In this document: piece by piece, positions 27,233 through 37,962 of the stretch
Position numbering within the stretch: position 1 is the first letter of the stretch
Layout of the letters: the number at the start of each line of letters is the position of its first letter
From: Mesorhizobium_K marinum
GTDB lineage: Bacteria > Pseudomonadota > Alphaproteobacteria > Rhizobiales > Rhizobiaceae
Strand: one strand, 5' to 3'
Assembly: GCF_040813715.1 (NCBI RefSeq)
Contig: NZ_JBFOCH010000023.1
Length of the DNA: 64,000 bases
Program-made: the position numbers and the translations under genes
The notes under the pieces: generated by a model
Seen by the model: the letters and a program-made list of their open reading frames with translations, nothing else
Database searches by the model: none
Told to the model about the DNA's origin: nothing

Positions 27233-28134
27233 TGCGACTGAGCATTCTGGTTCGTTTCCACGAAGGCGCCAACATCAATCTCCTTAGGCGGGCCCTGTAC
27301 TGCCTGATGGACGAGACCGAACTGACACACGAAGTCGTGGTGATGGTCCAATACAGTAGCGGCGAGGTGCTCGACGCGGTCCGAGAGCTATGCGGTTCGC
27401 TCTTTTCGAGCATTCCCTGCCGTGTACAGGGTGTGCAGGTCGAGCCAGGCAGCGACCGCCGCGGCCAGCTGCTCGCCGACGGCATACTGCTCGCCCGTGG
27501 CGACTACATTGCTTTCCTTGACTATGACGACATGCTCTTCTTGGGCGGTGTGGCGCGCTCTATCGAGATCTGCCAGAGCGAAGAGGCCGATCTCGCCATT
27601 GCTCAATGCTATGTCGCCTACGTCGAAGGCATCTTTCCCGCCGATTACGTAGTCACCAAGGAACGCTTCGTCACCAACGTTCCGGCTAACCCCCTCCAAC
27701 TTCTGGCTCTGAACTTCGCCCCGATCTGCTCATGCGTCGTTTCACGCAGCCTTCTCGTGGAGGAGGAAATCAATACGTCGCCTGATGCAACACGGCTCGA
27801 GGACTACGAGCTGATCCTCAAGGCGCTCGGACGGGGAAAGGTAACACTCCGTCCGCTCGCCGAGGGTGTGATCACGGCCCAGTACAACTTCAACGTCGAT
27901 GCTGGCGGGACAACTCTTCAACTCTGCCTCGATGAGGAGTTGCAGAGGCGCGAGGAGCGAAATTGGGAGTCTGAACGGAAGAGGTTATGGTCCACGGTGC
28001 TGCCGGAACTGACGGTCAAGATCGATTTCCTTGCGCTGCGAAACCTGCTTCTTTGCCCTCCCGAAGCGCAGCCGACGGTTGTGAATCTGACGGCATTCGT
28101 TCGAAGGATTCGGGATGAGCGCGCGCTGGCCTAG
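27232..28134 (+). CDS. Glycosyltransferase family 2
   Basis: 300-residue transferase with the N-terminal RLSILVRFHEGANINLLRRAL and the metal-binding LDYDDMLF motif of GT-A enzymes. ATG 27232 shares a base with the previous stop and has GGTGGAG upstream, so the two are translationally coupled. It probably adds a sugar to a surface polysaccharide together with its neighbours. Confidence 0.82.
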   Translation: MRLSILVRFHEGANINLLRRALYCLMDETELTHEVVVMVQYSSGEVLDAVRELCGSLFSSIPCRVQGVQVEPGSDRRGQLLADGILLARGDYIAFLDYDDMLFLGGVARSIEICQSEEADLAIAQCYVAYVEGIFPADYVVTKERFVTNVPANPLQLLALNFAPICSCVVSRSLLVEEEINTSPDATRLEDYELILKALGRGKVTLRPLAEGVITAQYNFNVDAGGTTLQLCLDEELQRREERNWESERKRLWSTVLPELTVKIDFLALRNLLLCPPEAQPTVVNLTAFVRRIRDERALA

Positions 28135-29869
28135 CGCTCTCGCCACGGCGTATGCGCCTTCGGAGCGCGATGGGTTGCCGAACGCGATCTCTACCATCGC
28201 GCAAGTTTCGCGCGTCGCCGGGACGCCGTCCCACAGCCCCGAATACTACTGGGCCGTCGCGACCTGGTGGATTAAGTTCGGCGCCGCGCAGTTCGGCGCT
28301 TCCACCGCGCCATTCCTGGATGCGTTGTCGGCCGAGAAGTTCGCGTTCGACCGGCTGGATGTGCCTCTGCCGAGCGGCAAGGTTCTTTCGTTGCCGGCGG
28401 GTCTTTCTCTTATCAATCCGCTTCCGGAGGCCAGTCCCGTCACCAGGGCGGCACATGCGATCATGTATTCGGTGCCCGAACTCGATCTTTTCTCGATCTG
28501 CTTCACGGATTCGGAATTCGTCGCCGAAGTGATCCTTGACTTCGATGGCTTTATCGAATGGCTCGGTACGCAGGAGACGAAGCCGGCGCTGGTCGACCTG
28601 CTGGCCCGCTATGTCGCCGAACTGATCCGGCGTCGCCCAGCCGGCGTTGATGTCGCGACGGTGGAGACGTCGTATCTCACCTGGCTCGAAAGCAGTGCCG
28701 GGCGGATAGGTGCCCACGGGGTCTCGGCGGCCAGTCGATTGCTTCGCGATCTGCTGCATGCGCCGGTGGCGGCGCGCAGGTCGCACGAGCCAAGTGTCAG
28801 AAGCGCCGACATCGACGTCTACGGCTACCTGTCGCATCCCATCGGCATCGGCGAGGACGCGCGCTTCGCGGCCCAGGCGCTGGAGCAAGCCGGCTACCGC
28901 GTCAATCGAATAGTGCTCGACGATATCAACACGCTCCCGCCACCGCGGTCACCGATCGGCTTATGGGCGGTGCCGGCGCCAAATCTTGCGATCCGAGAGC
29001 TTGGCTTTGCGAACGCACATTTTCAGCAACGCATCATCCTTGCTGCCCCATGGGAGTTCCCGACAACGCCGGCAGCGCTGGAATGGGTCTACCGTGGCGT
29101 GGATGAAATCTGCGTCTACTCCTCATTCGTCCAGCAGTCCTTGCCTGCCGCTCTTCGGCCTCGCGCGACGTTGCTGCCGATGGCTTTCAATGTTTCTGAA
29201 CTCGAGGCTACCGCCTCGAACACCGCGAAGGCTCCTGTGTTCACATTCGCGGTCATGTTCGATTTCGGCTCGACGGTGCGGCGCAAGGGACCCCACCGGG
29301 CAATAGCAGCGTTCAAGGCGGCGTTCCCGCGCGATGTAGACGTTCGCCTCGTTGTCAAAAGCACGCATGCGGATCTGAAGCCCGGGGAATGGCAGCACCT
29401 GCAGGACCTGGCCGCAAGCGACGACCGTATCAGGTTGATCGATGCGAAGTGGGATGCTGAAGCGGTTCGCAACTGGCTCGCGGAGGCGCATGTATACGTT
29501 TCGCTTCACGCCAGCGAAGGGTTTGGGCGCGTTCTTGCCGAGAGCATGCTCCTCGACACACTCGTCATCGCCACCGACTATTCGGGATCTCGGGAGGTGT
29601 GTTCGGCCGAAACGGCGTTGCTGGTGCCGTTCACCCTCGTCGAGCTCGCGCCAGACGACTATCCTTTCGGCGATGGCCAGGTCTGGGCGGCACCAGACAT
29701 CGCGGCCGCGGCCGCTGCGATGCGAGACGCCCATGCAAACTGGAACTCTCCGCGACTCGCCACGCTCCGCAACTGCGGGCGAGCCTTGGTGCGGGAGCGG
29801 TTCACCGTCGACCACCTTTCGGCAGCCCTGGGCGAAGTGGTTGAACGGGTCAAGAAGTCGGCGGCTTGA
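28115..29869 (+). CDS. Glycosyltransferase family 4 with N-terminal extension
   Basis: 584 residues. The C-terminal half is a GT-B (GT4) domain with the donor-binding segment HASEGFGRVLAESMLLD and a DYSGSREVC stretch. The first ~220 residues have no family I recognise. Its start overlaps the end of the previous gene by 20 bases. The 3' end lies inside a duplicated block, but the first copy already carries a complete reading frame and stop. Confidence 0.82.
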   Translation: MSARWPSALATAYAPSERDGLPNAISTIAQVSRVAGTPSHSPEYYWAVATWWIKFGAAQFGASTAPFLDALSAEKFAFDRLDVPLPSGKVLSLPAGLSLINPLPEASPVTRAAHAIMYSVPELDLFSICFTDSEFVAEVILDFDGFIEWLGTQETKPALVDLLARYVAELIRRRPAGVDVATVETSYLTWLESSAGRIGAHGVSAASRLLRDLLHAPVAARRSHEPSVRSADIDVYGYLSHPIGIGEDARFAAQALEQAGYRVNRIVLDDINTLPPPRSPIGLWAVPAPNLAIRELGFANAHFQQRIILAAPWEFPTTPAALEWVYRGVDEICVYSSFVQQSLPAALRPRATLLPMAFNVSELEATASNTAKAPVFTFAVMFDFGSTVRRKGPHRAIAAFKAAFPRDVDVRLVVKSTHADLKPGEWQHLQDLAASDDRIRLIDAKWDAEAVRNWLAEAHVYVSLHASEGFGRVLAESMLLDTLVIATDYSGSREVCSAETALLVPFTLVELAPDDYPFGDGQVWAAPDIAAAAAAMRDAHANWNSPRLATLRNCGRALVRERFTVDHLSAALGEVVERVKKSAA

Positions 29870-30338
29870 GCGTCAGCGGACTCCACCGAGTTGGTTGGTA
29901 TGGGGTGGCTGAAAGCGCATGCTGGCAAGCTCGGCGCGACGGCTGACGTCATCGGGCATGCGTCGGCTCACCGTGCAGTTCGCCTAAACAATGTGCAGAT
30001 GGCGATCTTNGCCGGACATCACGGCCGCGGCCGCTGCGATGCGAGACGCCCATGCAAACTGGAACTCTCCGCGACTCGCCACGCTCCGCAACTGCGGGCG
30101 AGCCTTGGTGCGGGAGCGGTTCACCGTCGACCACCTTTCGGCAGCCCTGGGCGAAGTGGTTGAACGGGTCAAGAAGTCGGCGGCTTGAGCCTGACACCGC
30201 GTCAGCGGACTCCACCGAGTTGGTTGGCATGGGGTGGCTGAAAGCGCATGCCGATACGCTCGGCGCGACGGCTGACGTCATCGGGCATGCGTCGGCTCAC
30301 CGTGCAGTTCGCCTAAACAATGTGCAGATGGCGATCTT
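29692..30338. repeat. Duplicated block around N at 30010 (assembly join)
   Basis: Bases 29692-30009 and 30011-30338 are related copies with several substitutions and a 10-base insertion (CCTGACACCG) after the GT4 stop in the second. Differences cluster at the contig ends. No gene other than the GT4 3' end is supported in it. Confidence 0.8.
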
Positions 30339-30411
30339 GCAAAAGAATCGACCAGGCATTATGTCAGCGTTGTTGACGCTCTTCCTCCTCCCTGAGCGTC
30401 TGCAGACAGTG

Positions 30412-30447
30412 GCCCGCCGGACCTCCTCCCCCGGCGGGCTTTCTTTT
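30412..30447 (+). terminator. Intrinsic terminator after the glycosyltransferase genes
   Basis: GCCCGCCGG (30412-30420) pairs perfectly with CCGGCGGGC (30431-30439), followed by TTTCTTTTT. It would end plus-strand transcription and also lies just past the end of the converging polymerase gene. Confidence 0.88.
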
Positions 30448-30467
30448 TGCCGCCAGGAAATCCGCGT

Positions 30468-31738
30468 TTACGCGCGCACGCGCCGCTGCCGGCGGTATTC
30501 GAGCGCGATCGCGCCCCAGATCAGTCCGATCAGCAGGTAGAAGTGCCGCCAGTGGTCGGTATCGATGACCGTGCCCAGCGCCACATGGCCGAGGAAGACG
30601 ACGTAGGCGCAGAGCAGGAAGGGCTGCCACGGACGGTCGCGGAAGAGGATCCGGAAGCCCGCGGCAATTGTCCAGCCGATCATCACGGTCCAGCAGGCAA
30701 AGCCGAGCCAGCCATAGTCGAGCAGCGCCTTCAGCCAGATGTTGTGGGTGTCCACGCCGTAGATCTGGCCGAACTCGAGCGGGCCGATCCCCAGCGGATG
30801 CTCCATCGCCACCCGCAGCCCGATGAAGTGGCGGGCGAAGCGCCCGAGCCGCGCGCTGTCATAGTCCTGGGCGAGTTGGGCGCGTTCGGTGAACATGTCG
30901 GCGACGCCGGGTATCTGCAGCAGCACGAGGACGGCGACCACGGCCAGCGCAAGCGCGGCAAGCGACATCACCAGGATGCGCAGGCGTTGCCGGCCGCTCC
31001 CCTGCAGGAAGAGGACCGCAGCAAGCATCACGGCGGCTACGCAGAACAGGCCCCATGCGNAAGGACCGCGGCAAGCATCACGGCCGCTACGCAGAACAGG
31101 CCCCATGCGCCGCGCGAAAACGACAGGAAGATGCCGGCCGTCACGATCAGCAGGGGCACGGCGCAGAGCAGCATCTTCGCCGGGCTTCCGGTGAGCACGA
31201 GGTAGAGAAGGTAGATGGCCGGCAGCGCGAGGAACGGCCCGAAGACGTTGGGGTCTTCGAAGGCGCCGGTGGCGCGCCCGTATTTGGTGAACATCTCCGA
31301 TCCCGGCAGCAGCCCGAAATAGCCGATGACGCCGAGCGTGGAGGTTGCGAGGGCGGCTGCGATCCACGCCCGGAAGATCAGCCGGTAGAGCGCCGGCTGC
31401 GCCTCGGTCACGGCGGCGAAGAAGACGGCGGTGAAGGCGAGGAAGAGCGAGACGGCGATGTAGAGCGGCGTGTCCATCAGGTCGGGCATCTGCGTCATCG
31501 AGATCATGCCGCCGACGTTGAAGAGGACCAGCAGCGCCAGCAGGGGCGCGATCGGCCTGGAGATGCGCAGGCCGAACAGCGCCCAGACCGCGATCAGCCC
31601 GGCCATGTAGATCTCGTAGGGCGCCGGTTCGCGCAGGACGAAGCCGGACAGGAAGACGCCGGCCACGACGGCCGACGCGGAGACCAGGGCGATCAGCTTG
31701 GCGTTGATCGCGTCGCGCGGGAGCTCATGCGCGATCAC
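30468..31738 (-). CDS. O-antigen ligase/polymerase family membrane protein
   Basis: Polytopic membrane protein with about ten helices and the Wzy/WaaL signature around SFSRGAWGLF and, later, GVDTHNIWLKALLDYGWLG. It probably polymerises exopolysaccharide repeat units. A duplicated 48-base block around the N at 31060 breaks the frame; removing it gives a single 406-residue frame. The start is taken as GTG 31738, two bases after the stop of the upstream transferase gene; an ATG at 31807 would overlap that gene by 67 bases. Confidence 0.8.
31012..31109. repeat. Duplicated block around N at 31060 (assembly join)
   Basis: Bases 31012-31059 and 31062-31109 are near-identical 48-base copies. The offset of 50 bases shifts the frame in the polymerase gene. 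Confidence 0.88.
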
Positions 31739-31740
31739 GC

Positions 31741-33276
31741 TCAATAGGCGTTTTCCGTGTTGAGCAGCCGGATCGGCGTCAGGAACAGGATCTGCAGGTC
31801 GAACCACAGCGACCAGTTCTCGATGTAGTGGAGATCGAGTTCGGTGCGCATCCTGATCTTCTCGTCGGTGTCCATCTCGCCGCGCCAGCCGTTGATCTGG
31901 GCCCAGCCGGTGACGCCGGGTTTTACGCGGTGGCGCGCGAAATAGCCGTCGACGACCTCGGCGTAGAGAAGGTTGTGCGACTGCGCCGCCACCGCGTGCG
32001 GGCGCGGCCCGACAAGCGACAGCGAGCCGAACAGGGCGTTGAAGAACTGCGGCAGTTCGTCGATCGACGTCTTGCGGATGAAGCGGCCGACGCGGGTGAC
32101 GCGCGGATCGCCCTTGGTCACCGGGCGTATGGCGGTGGGATCGGCCTGGTCGGTGTACATCGAGCGGAATTTGTAGACCTCGATCACCTCGTTGTTGAAG
32201 CCGTGGCGCTTCTGCTTGAAGAGCACGGGTCCCTTGCTGTCGAGCTTGATGGCGATGGCGGTGGCGATCATCACCGGCGACAGGAACACGATGCCGAGCA
32301 GGCTGAACACGATGTCGAAGGCGCGTTTCGCGACCGAGTCCCAGTTGTTGATCGGCTTGTCGAAGATGTCGAGCATCGGCACCGAGCCGACATAGGAGTA
32401 GGAACGCGGCCGGAATTGCAGCTGGTTCGAGTGTGCGGAAAGGCGAATGTCGACCGGCAGCACCCAGAGCTTCTTCAACAGCGACAGCACGCGCGATTCC
32501 GCTGTCATCGGCAACGAGACGATCAGCATGTCGATGCGCGCGATGCGGGCGAACTCGATCAGTTCGGAGATGGTGCCGAGCTTGGGATAGCCGGCGACGA
32601 GGGGCGGGGAGCGGCTGTCGTCGCGGTCATCGAAGATGCCGCAGATGCGGATGTCGTTGTAGGGCTGCTTCTCGATCGAGCGGATCAGCGTTTCGGCGGA
32701 TTTGCCGCCGCCGACGATGACCGCGCGGCGCTCGATGCGACCGTTGCGCGCCCACCGCCTGATCAGGTAGCCGAATGCGAAGCGCGGCAGCAACAGCACC
32801 GCGAGCCCGGCCAGGAACCAGCCGCCGAACCAGAACCTCGAAAAGTCGTCCGCCACCTTCAGGAAGAAGCCGACCACGGCCAGCAGCGCGAAGATGCCGG
32901 CCCAGGTGATTGCGATGCGGGCGACGGTGGACAGCGGCCGCATCAACGCGGGCAACTGGTAGCAGTCGTTGATGTCGAGCAGGATGACCGCGAGGACGGA
33001 TGCAACGGCAATGACGATCGGGTAGTGCCAGTCGAGCTCGGTGCCCAAACCGACATGCTCCACGTACAGCGCGGCTCCGGAGAGAACCAGGAGGGCAAAC
33101 TCGACGAGCCGCAGCACGCCGCTGACCATGATCGGGGACATGGTGTCGCGCCGGTACTGCGCGGCGACCTGCCGGGCCGTCTCGTTCAGCGGTGCAGGCT
33201 TGCCCTTTTTTCCGCCGCCTTGGTGATTGCGAACCGCTTCCGGCGAGAAACGGTTTTCAGGCTCCATGCTGGTCAT
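31741..33276 (-). CDS. Undecaprenyl-phosphate glycosyl-1-phosphate transferase (WcaJ/PssY-like)
   Basis: 511 residues. Four to five N-terminal membrane helices, a Rossmann-like CoA-binding_3 domain (VGGGKSAETLIRS) and a C-terminal bacterial sugar transferase domain: KRAFDIVFSLLGIVFLSP, FRSMY, DELPQFFNALFGSLSLVGPR. It transfers the first sugar phosphate to the lipid carrier and so starts repeat-unit synthesis at the inner membrane. It sits between a GT4 gene and the polymerase in an apparent four-gene operon starting at the Wza-like gene. Confidence 0.93.
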   Translation of the reverse strand: MTSMEPENRFSPEAVRNHQGGGKKGKPAPLNETARQVAAQYRRDTMSPIMVSGVLRLVEFALLVLSGAALYVEHVGLGTELDWHYPIVIAVASVLAVILLDINDCYQLPALMRPLSTVARIAITWAGIFALLAVVGFFLKVADDFSRFWFGGWFLAGLAVLLLPRFAFGYLIRRWARNGRIERRAVIVGGGKSAETLIRSIEKQPYNDIRICGIFDDRDDSRSPPLVAGYPKLGTISELIEFARIARIDMLIVSLPMTAESRVLSLLKKLWVLPVDIRLSAHSNQLQFRPRSYSYVGSVPMLDIFDKPINNWDSVAKRAFDIVFSLLGIVFLSPVMIATAIAIKLDSKGPVLFKQKRHGFNNEVIEVYKFRSMYTDQADPTAIRPVTKGDPRVTRVGRFIRKTSIDELPQFFNALFGSLSLVGPRPHAVAAQSHNLLYAEVVDGYFARHRVKPGVTGWAQINGWRGEMDTDEKIRMRTELDLHYIENWSLWFDLQILFLTPIRLLNTENAY

Positions 33277-33349
33277 TGCTACCGCCGCTATGCACTTACA
33301 GCAGTCCGGCTAGCAGAAGAGGCCTAAGAAACCCTTGAACCGCGGCGCT

Positions 33350-34480
33350 TCAGCGCGCAAGCGCCTCGAAATAGGCGCGTTCGATCTCGGCGGCCATGGC
33401 GTCGGCGCCGAAACGGCGCTTGAGGACGGCCGCCTCTGGCATCTGAGCGGCGAATGCGGGCAAGTCCGCGAGCGCTTCGGCCATCCGGCCGGCAAGATCG
33501 GCGGCGTCCGGCCGAACGACGGCAGGCGAGCCGGCGCCGAATATTTCGGGGATGCCGCCGACCGCGGTGGCGATGGCGGGTTTGCCCGCGGCGAGCGCCT
33601 CCAAAACGATGTAGGGCATCGCCTCGGCGCGTGACGGGACGACGACCGTTCGGGCGAGTGCGAAGGCCTGTCGCGCCGGCATCGGCGGAAGGAAGCGGAT
33701 GCGCTCCGCCAGGCCGAGTCGGGCGGCCTGCGCCTTGTAGAGGGGCAGGCTCTCGCCGTCGCCCACCATCACCGCGCCTAAGTGGCGGCCGAGCAGCGCC
33801 TCCGCCTGCGCCAGCGCGTCGATGAAGAGGTCGGGCCCCTTCAGGTCGCGCATCATGCCGATATAAAGAAAATCGGCGGCATCCGCCGCCGCCGCAACCG
33901 GTTCGAACTCGCCCGCCCGCAGGCCGTTGTAGACGAGACCGCTCGGCCGGTCTGGCTTGCCGACCTTGCGGTGATAGGCATTGCGTTCGAAGTCCGACAC
34001 GAACAGAGTGTAGTCGGTGAAGCGCGCCATCAGCCGCTCGATCGTGAAGAACAGCCTGCCGGTCGCCGTCTTCTCGTCGTAGTGCAGGCTGCCGCCATGC
34101 GCTGTGTAGAGGCGGGCTACGCGAAACCTGAAAACCCGCAACAGTGAGCCGAACACGCGCGAATAGACGCCGCCCTTGGCGCCATGTCCGTGCAGGACGT
34201 CCGGCTTCAATTCCTTGATCAATCCGTATGCCCGCCACGCGGCGGCGAGGTCGCCCGGTCCGATGTGGCGCTGCATGGGCGTCCTGGAGACGCCGAGCGC
34301 GAGGCTGGGCTTCATCTGCTCGAACAGCTTCTCCTCGAACGCGCCGCCGGTCGTCGAATCGCAGACCACGCCGACCAGATGCCCTGCCGCCGCCTGTGCT
34401 TCGGCTAGGTCTCTCACATGGCGGAAGATCCCGCCGACGGGCGACCTGAAGCAGTGGACGATCCTGAGAGGCTGGGTCAC
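33350..34480 (-). CDS. Glycosyltransferase family 4
   Basis: 376-residue GT-B enzyme. The N-terminal RIVHCFRSPVGGIFRHVRDLA is typical of GT4 acceptor domains, and the C-terminal VVVPSRAEAMPYIVLEALA with TAVGGIPEI is the donor site. It follows the Wza-like gene by 20 bases. It probably adds a sugar to the growing exopolysaccharide unit. Confidence 0.92.
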   Translation of the reverse strand: MTQPLRIVHCFRSPVGGIFRHVRDLAEAQAAAGHLVGVVCDSTTGGAFEEKLFEQMKPSLALGVSRTPMQRHIGPGDLAAAWRAYGLIKELKPDVLHGHGAKGGVYSRVFGSLLRVFRFRVARLYTAHGGSLHYDEKTATGRLFFTIERLMARFTDYTLFVSDFERNAYHRKVGKPDRPSGLVYNGLRAGEFEPVAAAADAADFLYIGMMRDLKGPDLFIDALAQAEALLGRHLGAVMVGDGESLPLYKAQAARLGLAERIRFLPPMPARQAFALARTVVVPSRAEAMPYIVLEALAAGKPAIATAVGGIPEIFGAGSPAVVRPDAADLAGRMAEALADLPAFAAQMPEAAVLKRRFGADAMAAEIERAYFEALAR

Positions 34481-34500
34481 GGACGGTCGGCGCTCATCGC

Positions 34501-35064
34501 TCAGAACAGGCGCTCGCGGACATAGACCGTGTCGCCCGGCAGCAGCGGGTCGGTGGTGCGAACGCGACCGGTGATGACCTTGCCGTTTATGTCGCGCGTG
34601 ATGTCGACGCTGTCCTGGTTGGCGCGCGCCGAGTAGCCGCCCGCCATCGCCACCGCCTTCTGCACTGTCAGGCCGGGCACGTAGGAGTACTGGCCGGCCG
34701 AGCCGACTTCGCCCATCACGAAGACGGGACGGTAGCGATCGACCTCGACCGAGACGTCGGGATCGCGCAGGTAGCCCTGGCGCAGCTTGGTGGCGAGCGT
34801 GGCTTCGATCTGCTGGACCGTGTGGCCGCGCGCCGGAACCGCGCCGACAAGCGGGAAGGCGAAGTAGCCGGACTGGTCGACGCTGTAGGTGTTGGTCAGC
34901 GCGTCCTGCTCGAACACGGTCACGCGGATGCGGTCGCCGGCGCCCAGCCGGTAGGGCTGGTCGAGCATTTCATGGAATGCAGCGGGGGCAGGGCGATAGC
35001 CGGAGCAGCCGGATAGGATCAGGCCGGCCAGCAGCACGTTGGAGATGAGCGAAAGCCGTGTCAT
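34501..35064 (-). CDS. Polysaccharide export lipoprotein, Wza-like
   Basis: 187-residue outer membrane export protein. The signal peptide ends in a lipobox (LILSGCSG). A Poly_export domain follows (PYRLGAGDRIRVTVFEQDAL) and a single SLBB-like segment (VFVMGEVGSAGQYSYV). It is shorter than E. coli Wza, as is usual for rhizobial export proteins. It diverges from the Wzc-like gene, with 217 bases between them that should carry both promoters. Confidence 0.92.
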   Translation of the reverse strand: MTRLSLISNVLLAGLILSGCSGYRPAPAAFHEMLDQPYRLGAGDRIRVTVFEQDALTNTYSVDQSGYFAFPLVGAVPARGHTVQQIEATLATKLRQGYLRDPDVSVEVDRYRPVFVMGEVGSAGQYSYVPGLTVQKAVAMAGGYSARANQDSVDITRDINGKVITGRVRTTDPLLPGDTVYVRERLF

Positions 35065-35281
35065 GAAATGCGCGAACCTTGGGTATGCATGCCGGACATG
35101 TTTCCGGCGGCCTTTCGGACGTGGCTCCGTTATCGACCTGTTAGGGTTAATGGGCGGTAAAGTCCCTCCGCGTTTCGCCTGGGGAGCGGCGGTTGTGCCG
35201 ACACAACTGGCGGATGCGTCTTAACGGCTGGGTTACCATAGATGTTTACCGTGCGTTTCCGTTAGTTCGGAGCATGGACGC

Positions 35282-37955
35282 ATGTCAGGCGCATACCCGT
35301 CGGCCAACGATATCGACGTCGACCTCGGAAGGCTGTTCGGCAGCCTGCTTTCGCATTGGAAGCGCATCCTGTTTGTCGCGCTCGCCGCCACCGGCCTTGC
35401 GCTGGCCTTTTCATTGACCGCAACGCCGCTCTACCGCGGCGAGACCCGCATACTCATCGAGCCCCGGGAATCGGTGTTCACGCGGCCGCAGACGGGCGCT
35501 GCGGACGACGCTCCGCTCCTCGACGAGGAGGGGATCACCAGCCAGGTCGAGGTCGTCACCTCGACCGATCTCCTGAAGGCGGTGGCGCAGAAGCTGGACC
35601 TCGCGCGCCTGCCCGAGTTCGACGAAGCCGCCAACATGTCGTTCCTCAAGCGGCTGATGGTCGTCGCCGGGCTGAAGGGCGATCCGAACGAGGTGCCGCC
35701 GGAGGAGCGGGTGCTCAGGAAGTTCCGAGAAAGCCTTGAGGTCTACCGGGTCGAGAAGTCGCGCGTCATCGTCATCGTGATGTCCTCGTCGGACCCCAGG
35801 CTCGCCGCCGAAATCCCGAACACGCTGGCCGACGANAGAGCGGGTGCTCAGGAAATTCCGCGAGAGCCTTGAGGTTTACAGGGTCGAGAAGTCGCGCGTC
35901 ATCGTCATCGTGATGTCCTCGTCGGACCCCAGGCTCGCCGCCGAAATCCCGAACACGCTGGCCGACGAATACATCGCGACGCAGGGCGCGGCGAAACTGC
36001 AGTCGAACGCCGAGGCAACCGACTGGCTGGAGCCCGAGATCGCGAGCCTGTCGAGGCGGGTCAAGGAGGCCGAGGCGCGGGTGGCGAGCTTCCGTGCGCA
36101 ATCGGACCTGCTTGTCGGCCAGAACAACTCGGTGCTGGCCACGCAGCAGCTGTCGGAACTGTCCAGCGAGCTGTCGCGGGTCAGGGCCGCCCGCGCGGCG
36201 GCGGAGGCGAACGCGTCGAACGTCCGCGCCGTGCTCGACTCCGGGGCGTCGCTCGACGCGCTGCCGGATGTGCTGTCGTCGCAGCTCATCCAGCGCCTGC
36301 GCGAACGCGAGGTCCAGTTGAGGGCGGACATCGCCGACCTCTCGACCACGCTGCTCGACAATCACCCCCGCATCAGGGCGCTGCGCTCGCAGCTTTCGGA
36401 TCTCGATCGCCAGATCCGCGCCGAGGCCCGCAATGTGCTGAGCGCGCTGAGCGCAGAGGCCGATGCCGCCAGGTTGCGCGAGCAGCAACTGGTCGCCGAC
36501 CTCAACACGCTGAAGGCGGAATCGGCGCGCGCCGGCGAGGAGGAGGTCGAACTGCGCGCGCTCGAGCGCGAGGCGAACGCGCAGCGCGAGCTGCTCGAAT
36601 CCTATCTGGCCCGCTACCGCGAGGCTTCGTCCCGGCGCGACGGCAACTACCTGCCCGCGGACGCGCGCATCTTCTCGCGCGCCATTATTCCGGCCGAGCC
36701 GTACTACCCGAAGCCCCTGACGGTCGCGCTGGCCGCGTTTATCGGCTCGCTGCTGATGATGGCCATCGTCACGCTGCTGCAGGAACTGTTCTCGGGACGC
36801 GCGATGCGGCCCGCGCCGGGGTCCCGGCTCGACCTCGAGGACGCGCAGCCGGAAGCGGTGGCGCACGACGTCGAACCGGTCGTGGAGCGGCCGTTTGTCC
36901 CTGCCGCGGACGACGCCATGCCGGCGACCGGCGAACCCGCCCGCGCGCCTGCGGAGCCGGAACTGCCCGCCGTCGTTGTCGTGGCTGCGGATGCCGACGC
37001 CGTCGCTCCGGACGACGCGGCCGTTGCCGACCCGGTTCCGCCGGCCGCCGAAACCGATACCGGGATCGACGAGGCAGCCGCCAAGGCCGAGCCGATCCGG
37101 CTCGAGCCGCTGCCCGAGATGCGGGTGCGGCGCGAGTCCTTCAGCGAGGCCTGGGCCAGGCACCGCAGGATGATGGACGCGGGGCAAGGCGAAACCGGCG
37201 TTGAACCGGCCGACGACGCGACTGGGGCCGGGCGGCTGGCGGCCGATGAAGAGGAAATCGAAGAAGGACGTAGCATGCGCAATCCCTTTGCCCGCTGGAT
37301 ATCCAACGACAATCCCGAGTCGGCTGCGCCTGGATCGGCCGAAGCCGCCGGGCAGCATGTCGGGGAGGTCGGCATCGAAAGCGCGGCGGAACTGCTCATC
37401 GCCGGCGGCGCCACCCGGGCGATCTTCGTCTCGCCGGAGGGCGATGACGGCGCGGCGGCGGCGGTGATGGTTGCGCGCGAAGTTTCCGACGCCGGCTTGC
37501 GGGTGCTGCTGCTCGACCTGACGGCGTCCGGCGCCGCGTCGCGCCCCATGCTCGGCAGCGTCGGCTATGCGGGGATCACCAACCTGCTGGTCTCCGAAGC
37601 GCAGTTCACCGACGCGATCCAGCTCGACCACTATTCGGAGTGCCACGTCATGCCCGTCGGCACCGCCGACCCCGTGCGCGCGATGAAGGCCGCCGACCGG
37701 CTGCCCGCGATCATGCAGTCGCTGACCGGCGCCTACGACGTGGTGGTCGTCGAGTGCGGGGCCGCGGATGCGGACGGCATCCGCCGGCTGATCTCCGACG
37801 GAACCGAGATCATGGTCAGCGCGATCGAGCCCGACGACGAGACGATGGAGACCGCGGAGGAACTTCGGGCGCGCGGCTACGGACGGGTGATGCTGGTCTC
37901 GCCGCAGGACTACGGCTCTCCGGACGGACCGGTGCCCGGGCGCTCCGTAGCCTGA
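35282..37955 (+). CDS. Exopolysaccharide chain-length/export protein, Wzc/GumC-like, degenerate kinase domain
   Basis: Polysaccharide co-polymerase. It has an N-terminal Wzz domain with a helix (LFVALAATGLALAFSL), long coiled-coil segments, and a second helix near VALAAFIGSLLMMAIV. A Pro/Ala-rich linker of about 150 residues leads to a C-terminal domain resembling a BY-kinase. At the expected Walker A position stands SPEGDDGAAAAVM (about residue 670), lacking GKS/T, and no terminal tyrosine cluster follows, so kinase activity is doubtful. Removing the duplicate around the N at 35836 gives one frame of 846 residues. Confidence 0.88.
35704..35968. repeat. Duplicated block around N at 35836 (assembly join)
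   Basis: Bases 35704-35835 and 35837-35968 are 132-base copies with a few substitutions. The 133-base offset shifts the frame in the Wzc-like gene. Confidence 0.92.
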
Positions 37956-37962
37956 CCGAGGC

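Noticed and set aside
29870..30400. A small gene after the GT4 gene (frame beginning MGWLKAHA)
   Set aside because: The frame lies within a duplicated block, lacks a ribosome site, differs between the two copies, and runs into a terminator.
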